Shown here piece after piece: positions 1 through 7,900 of a DNA stretch of 39,369 nt. The stretch lies in the NCBI GenBank assembly GCA_049334165.1, contig JBEGHD010000020.1; one strand, 5' to 3'. Source of the stretch: JBEGHD01 sp049334165. GTDB lineage: Bacteria; Bacteroidota; Bacteroidia; Flavobacteriales_D; Sanyastnellaceae. The stretch's first letter is position 1, and the number at the start of each line of letters is the position of its first letter. The notes below the pieces were generated by a model. That model was not told the DNA's origin. It saw only the letters and a program-made list of their open reading frames with translations, and made no database searches. The position numbers and the translations under genes are program-made.

Positions 1-2
1 TG

Positions 3-110
3 GCTATCAAAGATGCCAAGGACAAATATCACTACTCCAAAAAACTTAAGGTTTCTGACCTCAGAGTTTTAAAAGCAACTGCAGAGGTTAGAAATGAAGA
101 GCAGGGATGA
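3..110 (+). CDS. C-terminal end of an unidentified protein (partial)
   Basis: An open frame runs from the first bases of the window to a TGA at 108-110 and gives 35 residues, rich in Lys, Asp and Glu, ending NEEQG. It is convergent with the lipoprotein gene that stops at 123, which fits a real gene end. The N-terminal part lies outside the window and the family cannot be recognised from so short a tail. A chance open frame of this length is also possible. Confidence 0.45.
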   Translation, partial: AIKDAKDKYHYSKKLKVSDLRVLKATAEVRNEEQG

Positions 111-122
111 AACCTTACATTT

Positions 123-686
123 TCACATGGGACTCACGGTAAGCTCTGGATCATATATATAGATCTGTCGATACTTACGATTATTTAAGTGAGGTAGCTG
201 TATATTTGTTCTTTCGAAAAAAGTAAGTGAGTCTCCTTCAATTCTGCCGATCATAATAATATTGTATAGTTGGCGATCCCTTTCCTGAAGATACTCAATT
301 TTAACAGTATCATTCATTATCACATAGTAATGGTAGGTTGATCCAACTTTGATTAAATCAGAATTTGTAGGATAATGATCTACCTGGTGGGTGTCTATCA
401 CTTTACCGTTTGGTAAAAATTTAAACACGATATATTTACCCGTCATTATTTGAGTAACATAACACCCTTTGAACTTTAAGTTAACCGATTTTTCAGCAGG
501 GTTCACCTGAGTACTTTCATCATATAGCGTGTAATATTTTCTGTCAAACTCTTCTTGAGAAAGCTCTCCGACCAATTGCTTCTTATAGTCTCTTCTATAG
601 TTTGCATAACGTAGACTACAACCACATAATAGTATTACTACCGTAGATAAAACTAAGGCCTGTTTTGAAAATGAATTTTTGACCAT
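123..686 (-). CDS. Small lipoprotein, candidate partner of the upstream Rhs tip
   Basis: A 187-residue protein of unrecognised family. It begins with a basic N-terminus, a hydrophobic stretch (about residues 10-20) and a lipobox L-C-G-C with the lipidated Cys at position 23, so it should be a lipoprotein of the periplasmic face or outer membrane. The rest is soluble and rich in beta-prone segments, Tyr and Asp. It starts 9 bases after the stop of the Rhs-tip gene, so the two are probably cotranscribed. Immunity proteins against exported Rhs toxins are usually encoded directly downstream of the toxin and can be lipoproteins when the toxin acts in the periplasm. An immunity role is therefore inferred from position only, with no sequence motif to support it. 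Confidence 0.7.
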   Translation of the reverse strand: MVKNSFSKQALVLSTVVILLCGCSLRYANYRRDYKKQLVGELSQEEFDRKYYTLYDESTQVNPAEKSVNLKFKGCYVTQIMTGKYIVFKFLPNGKVIDTHQVDHYPTNSDLIKVGSTYHYYVIMNDTVKIEYLQERDRQLYNIIMIGRIEGDSLTFFERTNIQLPHLNNRKYRQIYIYDPELTVSPM

Positions 687-695
687 TTGTTTTTA

Positions 696-1850
696 TTACT
701 GAGGCGGTAACCAACCATAGTTAACCATTCTCTGTTGAGTATTCGGGTAAGGCACATATAAATGATGAAAGCTCATTTTCCTATTCATTTCCTTATCCCA
801 AATACGTATATTATCATGCATACTATTTGAAGGATAAAAGGTGTTCAATCCAGAACGTGTACCCATCTGAAGCACTCCAAAATTAGAGTTCACCATAGCT
901 AACGTTTCCCTACCATTATTTAACAATACATCGTATGGCCTTTGATTATCATAGTTTTGTCCATTGATAATTCGATCTTGGTTATACTTAGCACCCTGAT
1001 CAGACATCCCATAGTACATATCATTTGACCAGAATAACGTATTGTCGCCATTTTTTAACTGTCCATTTAATCCCGCTGAAAAGAACTGATCAGCACCTGT
1101 CGAAAAGAAAGGGAATTTCTTTGTGTCGTTGTATGAACTCAATGCGAGGTTATTTAATCTAATTGATACCGCGGCAAGCAACTGACTTCTGCCGCTATGA
1201 TCGCTGTTCATTCCAGAGCTGAAAACTGCATTTATTCCATAAGTAAAGGAGTTTCTAAAAGTATTATTAACTCCCGAGCCACTATTGCCAGTAAACAAAT
1301 TCAATTCCATTGGATCGGCACTACCGCTGCCAAAGGTAACGGAAGGGCTAACAGTAAACGTAAACAGATTTGGGCTATACTGTGAAGTCCCTGCTCCTCC
1401 GCGAACAAAGGTTGCCTGAGCATTCGCACCTGTCATAAAAAAACCCCACTGATTTTTAGATTGAACACCCCCATATAAGCTTAAACTGAAACCTCCCCCT
1501 CCAAGCGAGGCATTAAATCGAATCCCAACACCACAATCCGTTCCTGGAGGACAATCACCTTTAGGGTCGTTGTACCTAATGCTATTGTTTCTATTAACAG
1601 CGTAGGGGCTTTCATCCGCTCTCATTTTAGGATCTCGTGACCACCATCTTAAAATACGTGTGTCCAGTTCCCGGAAGTAAGTTGTGTAATGGTTTCCTGA
1701 GCCCGCTATTTCATCTGTCTTCTCGCTTCCCTGGTATCCGAACCTGTAGGAAGTTTCATTGAAACTCTTCCCAGGCATGAGAGACCCGCCTGGATAATAA
1801 TCCGTAGCCGAGAACAGCTCGGCTCCGCGGTACGTGACTTTTAGGTTCAT
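696..1850 (-). CDS. Orphan Rhs core tip with a toxin-like C-terminal region
   Basis: A 384-residue protein. Residues 35-98 match the Rhs repeat-associated core: an YRFGYQGSEK segment, then FRELDTRILRWWSRDP and SPYAVNRNNS, ending in the DPKGD junction where variable C-terminal toxins begin. Residues 100-384 are Gly/Ser/Asn-rich and beta-prone, with LFTG and YDVLL motifs that recall the Bacteroidota polymorphic toxin type 23 region; this match is from memory and is tentative. There is no signal peptide and no long YD-repeat barrel, which full Rhs proteins have (usually well over 1000 residues), so this is a displaced tip or the remnant of a larger gene. The ATG overlaps the stop of the MscS gene as ATGA, which implies translational coupling. 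The lipoprotein gene follows 9 bases downstream. Confidence 0.75.
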   Translation of the reverse strand: MNLKVTYRGAELFSATDYYPGGSLMPGKSFNETSYRFGYQGSEKTDEIAGSGNHYTTYFRELDTRILRWWSRDPKMRADESPYAVNRNNSIRYNDPKGDCPPGTDCGVGIRFNASLGGGGFSLSLYGGVQSKNQWGFFMTGANAQATFVRGGAGTSQYSPNLFTFTVSPSVTFGSGSADPMELNLFTGNSGSGVNNTFRNSFTYGINAVFSSGMNSDHSGRSQLLAAVSIRLNNLALSSYNDTKKFPFFSTGADQFFSAGLNGQLKNGDNTLFWSNDMYYGMSDQGAKYNQDRIINGQNYDNQRPYDVLLNNGRETLAMVNSNFGVLQMGTRSGLNTFYPSNSMHDNIRIWDKEMNRKMSFHHLYVPYPNTQQRMVNYGWLPPQ

Positions 1851-2701
1851 AATTCGTCCTCTGATGAGTTGTTATTTGATTTCTCCGGGGCCTTAAAAAT
1901 CTCTCTCCTCGGAATTGGAATTTCAACACCGTGGGCATCGAGGGCTTTTTTTACGGCTTCGAGTTGCTCCCAGTAAACCGGCCAGTAGACTTCTGAATCT
2001 ACCCAACACCTGGCTTTCACTTTCATGTCGTATTCGCTTAATTCTGCGAGGAAAAACTCTACTGGAAGATCCTCTACAACCGTTGGGTGTTGTCTTAAAG
2101 CGTTGGTGACGATCTCACGCAGTTTGTCGAGGTCAGCGTCAAAGGCAAATTTCAACACCAGATCGATTCTGCGGTGTGGTTCCATGGTGCGGTTGTCGAT
2201 GTCGCTGTTCGACACGTTTCCGTTGGGCATGGTGATGATCCGACCGTCAAACGTCTTAATCCTGGTGTAGAGAATGTCGATTTTTTGCACATGGCCGAGG
2301 TTGTTGTTTACCTGAATCAGGTCGCCTACTTTGAATGGTTTGAAAGCCAAAATCAAAACACCACCGGCAAAGTTTGACAAGCTTCCCTGGAGGGCCAACC
2401 CAATGGCGATTCCCGCAGCACCAAAAATGGCAATAAATGAAGTGGTTTTGATTCCGAGGATGGTCCCGAGGATAAAGAAAAGCAAACCGTAGAGCAGGAA
2501 GACGCTGAGGCTTTCGATGAAGGAGCGCAACGAAAGTTCGATGTTGGTTTTGCGCAAAGCGCGTTTCAAAACACGCACGATCAGCTTTATCGCGAAAATT
2601 CCTATGATCAGTCCCGCCAGGGCATACACGAAGCTCGGTCCGATTTTGACGATAAAGTCAACTAACTGCGACTTGAGCTCAAGCCAAAATTCTTCTGTCA
2701 T
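1847..2701 (-). CDS. MscS-family small-conductance mechanosensitive channel
   Basis: Inner-membrane channel that opens under membrane tension and releases solutes during osmotic downshock. It has three N-terminal hydrophobic helices. The pore helix TM3 is clear (GAAGIAIGLALQGSLSNFAG, with the Gly/Ala packing pattern). The beta-domain follows (FKVGDLIQV, then ITMPNGNVSNSDIDN) and then the cytoplasmic alpha/beta domain, as in the roughly 290-residue MscS class. The open frame could begin at a TTG at 2722, but that codon overlaps a TATATTTG promoter box (2720-2727, minus strand), so the ATG at 2701 is the better start and gives 284 residues. The stop overlaps the start of the Rhs-tip gene. Confidence 0.93.
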   Translation of the reverse strand: MTEEFWLELKSQLVDFIVKIGPSFVYALAGLIIGIFAIKLIVRVLKRALRKTNIELSLRSFIESLSVFLLYGLLFFILGTILGIKTTSFIAIFGAAGIAIGLALQGSLSNFAGGVLILAFKPFKVGDLIQVNNNLGHVQKIDILYTRIKTFDGRIITMPNGNVSNSDIDNRTMEPHRRIDLVLKFAFDADLDKLREIVTNALRQHPTVVEDLPVEFFLAELSEYDMKVKARCWVDSEVYWPVYWEQLEAVKKALDAHGVEIPIPRREIFKAPEKSNNNSSEDEL

Positions 2702-2719
2702 CTTTTGGTGCGTTTCTTC

Positions 2720-2727
2720 CAAATATA
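2720..2727 (-). promoter_or_regulatory. Promoter -7 box of the mscS gene
   Basis: The minus strand reads TATATTTG, an exact match to the Bacteroidota -7 consensus TAnnTTTG, 18 bases before the ATG at 2701. It decides the start codon, because the upstream TTG lies inside it. No clear -33 TTTG is visible. Confidence 0.55.
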
Positions 2728-2796
2728 GCAGAAACCAAAAACTGGCCTTTGGTAATTGCTAGTTCCACTGGAAGAATCAGTGTGAAAACACTCTTG

Positions 2797-2804
2797 TAAA
2801 TTTG
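2797..2804 (+). promoter_or_regulatory. Promoter -7 box of the luciferase-like oxidoreductase gene
   Basis: TAAATTTG matches TAnnTTTG and lies 36 bases before the ATG at 2841. It is divergent from the mscS box at 2720-2727, so the two genes share this short intergenic region. Confidence 0.45.
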
Positions 2805-2840
2805 CTGTTGTTTGAACACATAGAATCGAGCAAGAGCAGA

Positions 2841-3839
2841 ATGACAGAGCAAAAGAAATATTCGATCCTGGAGCTGGCCAGTGTAGGTGAGGGGAAGAGC
2901 ACGAAGGAAGTTTTTGAAAATAGTCTCGACCTGGCGCAGAAAGCAGAGCAGTTTGGTTACACCAGGTTTTGGCTGGCAGAGCATCACAACATGATCAGTA
3001 TTGCCAGTTCGGCCACTTCGGTGCTCATCGGCTACATTGCCGGAGGAACTGAGAAAATCAGAGTTGGATCCGGGGGGATTATGCTGCCCAACCACTCTCC
3101 ATTGATTGTTGCCGAGCAGTTTGGAACCCTCGGTTCGATTTATCCAAACCGGATTGATCTCGGACTCGGTCGCGCTCCGGGAACCGACCAGGTGACGGCT
3201 CACGCCATTCGCTCAGACAGGATGCAGGCCGTTTACCAGTTTCCTGATGAGGTGACCAAAATTCAGGAGTATTTCGCTACAGAAAACAAAACTTCAAAAG
3301 TTAGGGCGACTGTTGCCGAAGGAGTGGACGTGCCGGTTTTTATTCTCGGCTCGAGTACCGACAGCGCCAAAGTTGCAGCAGCAAAAGGATTGCCCTACGT
3401 ATTTGCCAGTCACTTTGCTCCGGGGCAGCTTTTCGAAGCGCTCAACATCTACTACAATGAATTTCAACCTTCGAAATTTCTCGATAAGCCTTACACGATC
3501 GCGGGCATCAACGTGATTGCTGCAGCCACTGATAAAGAGGCCGAGCGCCTGTCGACTTCGATGATTAGAATGATGCTGGGCGTGATGACCAACAACCTTG
3601 ACTACATGAAACCACCTACTGAGATGACTCCAGATCTGCAAGCGGTGAAGGATAACCCTGCTTTCCAGCGAATGCTGAAATATGCTTTTGTGGGAAGTAA
3701 GGAGACTGTTAAAAAGCAAACAGAAGAATTCTTTGAGAAAACTGGTGTTGATGAAGTGATCGTTGCTTCACACATATACAACCACGAAGAGCGGGTAAAG
3801 TCTTATGAGATTTTCTCTGAGGTGATGGGGGAGCTCTAA
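2841..3839 (+). CDS. LLM-class flavin-dependent oxidoreductase (luciferase-like)
   Basis: A 332-residue TIM-barrel protein of the bacterial luciferase superfamily, in the group-1 subfamily that includes YhbW. These enzymes use reduced FMN with oxygen, or F420-like chemistry in relatives; the substrate here is unknown. Diagnostic segments are SILELASVGEGKS near the N-terminus, RFWLAEHHNM, RVGSGGIMLPNHSP, VAEQFG and LGLGRAPGTD. The frame is open from 2802, but family members begin with a short polar segment before SILEL, so the ATG at 2841 is preferred. It is divergent from mscS and convergent with the PKD-domain gene. A terminator-like hairpin begins 7 bases after its stop. Confidence 0.9.
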   Translation: MTEQKKYSILELASVGEGKSTKEVFENSLDLAQKAEQFGYTRFWLAEHHNMISIASSATSVLIGYIAGGTEKIRVGSGGIMLPNHSPLIVAEQFGTLGSIYPNRIDLGLGRAPGTDQVTAHAIRSDRMQAVYQFPDEVTKIQEYFATENKTSKVRATVAEGVDVPVFILGSSTDSAKVAAAKGLPYVFASHFAPGQLFEALNIYYNEFQPSKFLDKPYTIAGINVIAAATDKEAERLSTSMIRMMLGVMTNNLDYMKPPTEMTPDLQAVKDNPAFQRMLKYAFVGSKETVKKQTEEFFEKTGVDEVIVASHIYNHEERVKSYEIFSEVMGEL

Positions 3840-3846
3840 AAACCAA

Positions 3847-3891
3847 AAACCCCTCCCGAGTTTCCTCAAGAGGGGTTCAAAAAATCTATTT
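3847..3891. repeat. 45-bp terminator-like direct repeat, copy 1
   Basis: Contains the inverted repeat AACCCCTC (3848-3855) and GAGGGGTT (3870-3877). A-rich flanks on both sides give T-runs when read on either strand, so it can serve the plus-strand oxidoreductase and the minus-strand PKD gene. The same 45 bases recur at 7844-7888 in the same orientation with only two differences (CG here, TA there). The two copies bracket the PKD-domain gene. Confidence 0.8.
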
Positions 3892-3952
3892 ATAAGAAAA
3901 ATTAGAGTGTTCTGATGCTTTGAATGTCTTATAGGTTAGAAAATTCGAGACC

Positions 3953-6900
3953 TTATTGATTTAAGATCAATCTTTTTCTGATAACATTCCCGTGACTGGT
4001 AGTCAGCTGAATAATGTACAAACCAGAAGTTCGTTGGGACAGTTTCAACGTTAAATACCCGGACTCACTAGCCTCTGTATCAAAACTCATTTCTTTACCA
4101 ACTGAATCAAAGATTCTAATTTCTTTCAGATTTATCTGATTAGGATATTCAACATTTAATAGACCGTTGGAAGGTATGGGGTAAATGTTGACACTGAATT
4201 GTCCTGAATGTTCTTCGATATCGGTGGGTACTACATTTATAATTATGCTCGCTGAGGTGAAGCAAACATTTTCTTCTGTACTCACTGCAATTTGATACGT
4301 GCCTACTGAAGAGTACGTGTGACTGGCGTTTGGTGTGGTTGTCTCAGCTGTATTTCCGTCACCAAAGTTCCAATTCCATGATTCTACACCCTGGCTCTGC
4401 ACCTCGAAGAAAATTGGCTCGTCAATCACAGCACTACTCAAAAGATTGATTGATTCAATACCTTGATATGGCACTTCTACAATTGATTGGTAGGTGTTAG
4501 ACCCAAATTCATTGGTCGTAGTTAGCTGAACAACATAGGTTCCCCCATTGCCATAGTCGTGTATTGGGTTTTGAGTTGTAGATGATTCTCCATCTCCGAA
4601 GTCCCATTCCCAACTAGTAGGTCCGTTTTCAGTATTATCAGTAAATTGAATTAGTCCATCACAAGAGTTTGCATCATCCCAGGAAAAGTTTGTCACCGGA
4701 GGAGAAGTGTTCGGAATAATAAAAATTGCGTAGTCTTCAGCTTCTCCGTTAGTTAAACTACCACACGGTTGATTCGAATATGTGTCTGCAAGAACTCTCA
4801 TCCTAAGTACTTCCTCTGTCACAGCATTAAAAGGAATTTCTATAAGCTCAGTGGCTGTACCAAATTCATTCATAGCACTAAGAATATGTTCCTGATCAGA
4901 AAAGTTTCCATCGTTGTTGAAGTCTATCCAGGCGTTTACATCAAAACTCTCATTGGAAGTCAAGTCTACAGAGAGTTCATAGGTGTTTCCCTCTTCAATC
5001 TCTACTGTGGTCAAGCAAGTAAAGTCTTCGAATCCTGTAGGACTGCCTGAAGATGTATGATTCAACGTGTGGAAGTCAACTCCCGTAATATGATAGTCAC
5101 TTTGGCCTTCTTCAACAGTCGGCCAGCAATTGGGAAGGGCCGGGCCGGTAACGTCTTCGATTGTTACTAATTGCGAAGATGTGTTACAACCTTCAGCATT
5201 GCAAACTTCTAGTGAGACATCATAAACGCCCATTTGATCATACTCATGAGTGGGGCTTTGTTGAGTGGAAGAAGCACCATCACCAAAGCTCCATGACCAG
5301 GAAGTTGGATCGTTATACGAATCATCGCTAAATATTACCGTTCCATTACAATTAGTGACGGTTTCAAAAGTAAAGCCCGAACAAGCGTCTCCAGGGATTT
5401 CAACATCGACCCATAGAGTATCTACTGGAGTATCGGGGTCATTGGAATTAATCAATAGGGGTATTTGCTGGATACCAGCCTCATAACCTGAAATATTGAG
5501 ATACAGTTCTAGAGATGTGCTATTTCCTGGATCAACTACTCCAGAGTTTTGCCCAGAACTGAAAACCGGAAACGACAACAATTGTGCGAATTCTTCAAAA
5601 ATTTCTTCCATGGAGCTGTTGGAAATGTATTCATTGCTCTCAGTAGAGAAAAGAAGGTAATAAATTCGCTCGTTGTCGTTCAGGCCATAAACCTGATGGT
5701 CTTCGGAAAATGTTGATTCAAGAAAGCTGTGATTCACGTTGGAGTTTGCTTCAGTAATAATAAGATGATTGACAGTAGGCGAAAAGTTGTTAAATACTCG
5801 AGTAACAAAGCCCTTGTACTCCGATCCGTCTTGTGCTGAATACTCTAATGTCAGCCCATTTCTCTCACCAGTTCCATCAGCTCCAAGATTGCCAGAAACA
5901 CTGAAACTACTTACATCATCAATGTTGGCTGCAAGGACAAATAGCCCGGGGTGTTTCGATGTGAAATAGGCAGAATTATCTCCAAATGAATTGTTGTTGA
6001 TTATTTCTGACTCAGTGTAAGGAATGGCATTTTCAAAGTTTGTATTAAGATAGTTGCCATTGTCGTACATGTCCCCTCCACCATCATAAATGGAGTATCC
6101 ATTTTCCCCTCCTACAAAACTGTGTATATTAGGGATAAGGTCAGTGATAGCTTCAAAGTTTTCATCCAGAATGCTCTTCACTTCATTTAGTTCGGTGTGC
6201 TCGGCAACTTGCTTTAAATTGTATTCTAGAATTCCTTCCCCTTCATTGAATATGTCAAAGGAGATAAGTATTGAGTCTTGACAAGCGGTAGCCTCCAGAG
6301 ATATGTTTGTAGGATTGACAACTATATCTGGAGCCGGTAGGGCAGACCCGTTTACAACTATCAAAGTGTCCTCAGCATTAGTTTCAATACTAATTACATC
6401 ATTAAAGTCACCTGAGTTGTTAGGAGAAAACTCAACTATTAATGTATCCTGAGAAAATGGTGGTATAGAGAAAGAATCTGGAGTAATTCCAAATACAGAT
6501 TCAGACCAAGTTGCGGAAAATGTAAGGTCTTCACAACCTTGATTGTAAATTATTACCGAGTCGGTTGTAGATGAGCCTGCTAATATCGATTCAAATGATA
6601 TTGAATCTTGTTCTATTCCAAGTAAAGGCTCACCTAAAACCTCTAAGTGAATGACATAATCAATAGTATCACTATCAGGGAGGTTTGATAGGTAATTAAT
6701 TGTAGAGAAGTAGTCCCCAGCAAAGAGTTCAGTAGCATCAACATTCACATTAATAGCCCCGGAGTCACCGGGTAGAATTGTAATGGTCGAATCAAGGGAT
6801 ACAGACTCAAACCAATCGGGTTCGAGGTTTTCAACAAGGTGCTCCATACAGTTTCCAATAATTCTGGAGTTATTACTATCCACGGTATCAAAGTCATACC

Positions 6901-7687
6901 CTACATAGAAGACTTGTCCATCTCCATAAGATTTGCTTACTACCACCTGGCCATTACTCCCGGCCGGAAAAGTCACATAAGTCTCAATTGCTGGATCTTC
7001 TGACCAGTCGTAGAAAAAAGTGCCATTAGAAATGGGAAATACAGCAGGCACATCTGCCATTATGGGGTGGCTCGGGTTGATGTTTGAAGCCATGTTGGAG
7101 TTGGAATACTGGTATTCGGCATCATTGAAAAAACCGATATTGCCAAGGTTCGAGTTTCCACAAATCAAAAGTTGTCCACCATTATAAACGAAATCTGTAA
7201 AAGTAGGAGCAAGGTTAGAGAAGAAATTATTTCCATCACCCTCCTGTTCAGGTACTAATAGGATGTCTATCTCTTCAAGATCAGTAGCCAAATCCAAAGC
7301 GTTATAGGCGTTGCTCTGGAAAAGTTCGTAATCACTGAAATAGCTGTTAATTGCCATCAAGGTATTTGGATATTCATCTCCAAAATCTGCGTAGGTTGTC
7401 AGAGCCAGGATTTTTGGACCATCAATGTTGTAATTCGGAGTGATTTCTAGTATATCTTCTCCGTTATTATGGATAAAGATCTGGCTTGAGTCAATGGTCC
7501 CACAATTAACAGTAATGTGAAGCGTATCTGCTGGAACGAATGAGATTATAGTATCACTCTGGATTGAAAGTCCATTATCACTAACTAGCCCGAAACTTTT
7601 CTTTGGATGTAAAGTGATTGTGCATAAAATTGCTAAGAGTGGTAAAAGGAAATGAGTTCGTTTTTGAGAGAAGCGACAATTCTTCAT
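3953..7687 (-). CDS. Secreted multidomain PKD/GEVED protein with T9SS sorting domain
   Basis: A 1244-residue surface or secreted protein. It starts with a basic, hydrophobic signal peptide (about residues 1-33). Residues 88-282 contain ILALTTYADFGDEYPNT and a VYNGGQLLICG segment and look like a glutamine-amidotransferase-like fold. Residues 295-450 look like Hydin/DUF1573-type beta domains. PKD domains lie at about 770-845, 1000-1075 and 1080-1150 (WSFGDG, WDFGDG, WNFGDG). A GEVED domain with a calcium-type loop (DFNNDGNFSDQEH) lies near 880-985. The last 85 residues form a type A T9SS C-terminal sorting domain (IYPIPSNG, then GLYIIQL and a final basic strand). The function is probably adhesion or extracellular binding. 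The gene is visibly more AT-rich than hppD and hmgA and is bracketed by the 45-bp repeats. Confidence 0.9.
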   Translation of the reverse strand: MKNCRFSQKRTHFLLPLLAILCTITLHPKKSFGLVSDNGLSIQSDTIISFVPADTLHITVNCGTIDSSQIFIHNNGEDILEITPNYNIDGPKILALTTYADFGDEYPNTLMAINSYFSDYELFQSNAYNALDLATDLEEIDILLVPEQEGDGNNFFSNLAPTFTDFVYNGGQLLICGNSNLGNIGFFNDAEYQYSNSNMASNINPSHPIMADVPAVFPISNGTFFYDWSEDPAIETYVTFPAGSNGQVVVSKSYGDGQVFYVGYDFDTVDSNNSRIIGNCMEHLVENLEPDWFESVSLDSTITILPGDSGAINVNVDATELFAGDYFSTINYLSNLPDSDTIDYVIHLEVLGEPLLGIEQDSISFESILAGSSTTDSVIIYNQGCEDLTFSATWSESVFGITPDSFSIPPFSQDTLIVEFSPNNSGDFNDVISIETNAEDTLIVVNGSALPAPDIVVNPTNISLEATACQDSILISFDIFNEGEGILEYNLKQVAEHTELNEVKSILDENFEAITDLIPNIHSFVGGENGYSIYDGGGDMYDNGNYLNTNFENAIPYTESEIINNNSFGDNSAYFTSKHPGLFVLAANIDDVSSFSVSGNLGADGTGERNGLTLEYSAQDGSEYKGFVTRVFNNFSPTVNHLIITEANSNVNHSFLESTFSEDHQVYGLNDNERIYYLLFSTESNEYISNSSMEEIFEEFAQLLSFPVFSSGQNSGVVDPGNSTSLELYLNISGYEAGIQQIPLLINSNDPDTPVDTLWVDVEIPGDACSGFTFETVTNCNGTVIFSDDSYNDPTSWSWSFGDGASSTQQSPTHEYDQMGVYDVSLEVCNAEGCNTSSQLVTIEDVTGPALPNCWPTVEEGQSDYHITGVDFHTLNHTSSGSPTGFEDFTCLTTVEIEEGNTYELSVDLTSNESFDVNAWIDFNNDGNFSDQEHILSAMNEFGTATELIEIPFNAVTEEVLRMRVLADTYSNQPCGSLTNGEAEDYAIFIIPNTSPPVTNFSWDDANSCDGLIQFTDNTENGPTSWEWDFGDGESSTTQNPIHDYGNGGTYVVQLTTTNEFGSNTYQSIVEVPYQGIESINLLSSAVIDEPIFFEVQSQGVESWNWNFGDGNTAETTTPNASHTYSSVGTYQIAVSTEENVCFTSASIIINVVPTDIEEHSGQFSVNIYPIPSNGLLNVEYPNQINLKEIRIFDSVGKEMSFDTEASESGYLTLKLSQRTSGLYIIQLTTSHGNVIRKRLILNQ

Positions 7688-7713
7688 AGTTTAGAGGTTG
7701 TCAGGTTTAATAA

Positions 7714-7803
7714 TTGGCCAACGAATATAAAGAATTACCAGTTTTTACTAACGAAGTAAATCTAGTTGCAGCAGCGATGGCAAAACTGAGAGCTAAGCTT
7801 TAA
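7714..7803 (+). pseudogene. Possible 3' remnant of a lost gene
   Basis: The plus strand carries a 29-codon open stretch from TTG at 7714 to TAA at 7801-7803 with protein-like composition (NEYKELPVFTNEV, then an Ala/Lys/Leu helix ending KLRAKL). An in-frame TAA TAA sits directly upstream, and no start or N-terminal part is left. It lies between the PKD gene start and the second 45-bp repeat, where a plus-strand gene end before a terminator would be expected. No family is recognised, and chance coding is possible. Confidence 0.3.
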
Positions 7804-7843
7804 CCTGGGTTTTTATTTGATCATCAATCTATTACAAAAAATT

Positions 7844-7888
7844 AAACCCCTCCTAAGTTTCCTCAAGAGGGGTTCAAAAAATCTATTT
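7844..7888. repeat. 45-bp terminator-like direct repeat, copy 2
   Basis: Near-identical to 3847-3891 (43 of 45 bases). It has the same AACCCCTC and GAGGGGTT arms. It begins 12 bases beyond the hppD stop and can terminate hppD on the minus strand (T-rich run after the hairpin). Confidence 0.8.
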
Positions 7889-7900
7889 CACAAAAGAACT

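Noticed and set aside
2679..3203. 174-codon minus-strand frame under the oxidoreductase gene
   Set aside because: It is the shadow of a well-supported gene on the other strand and has no family match.
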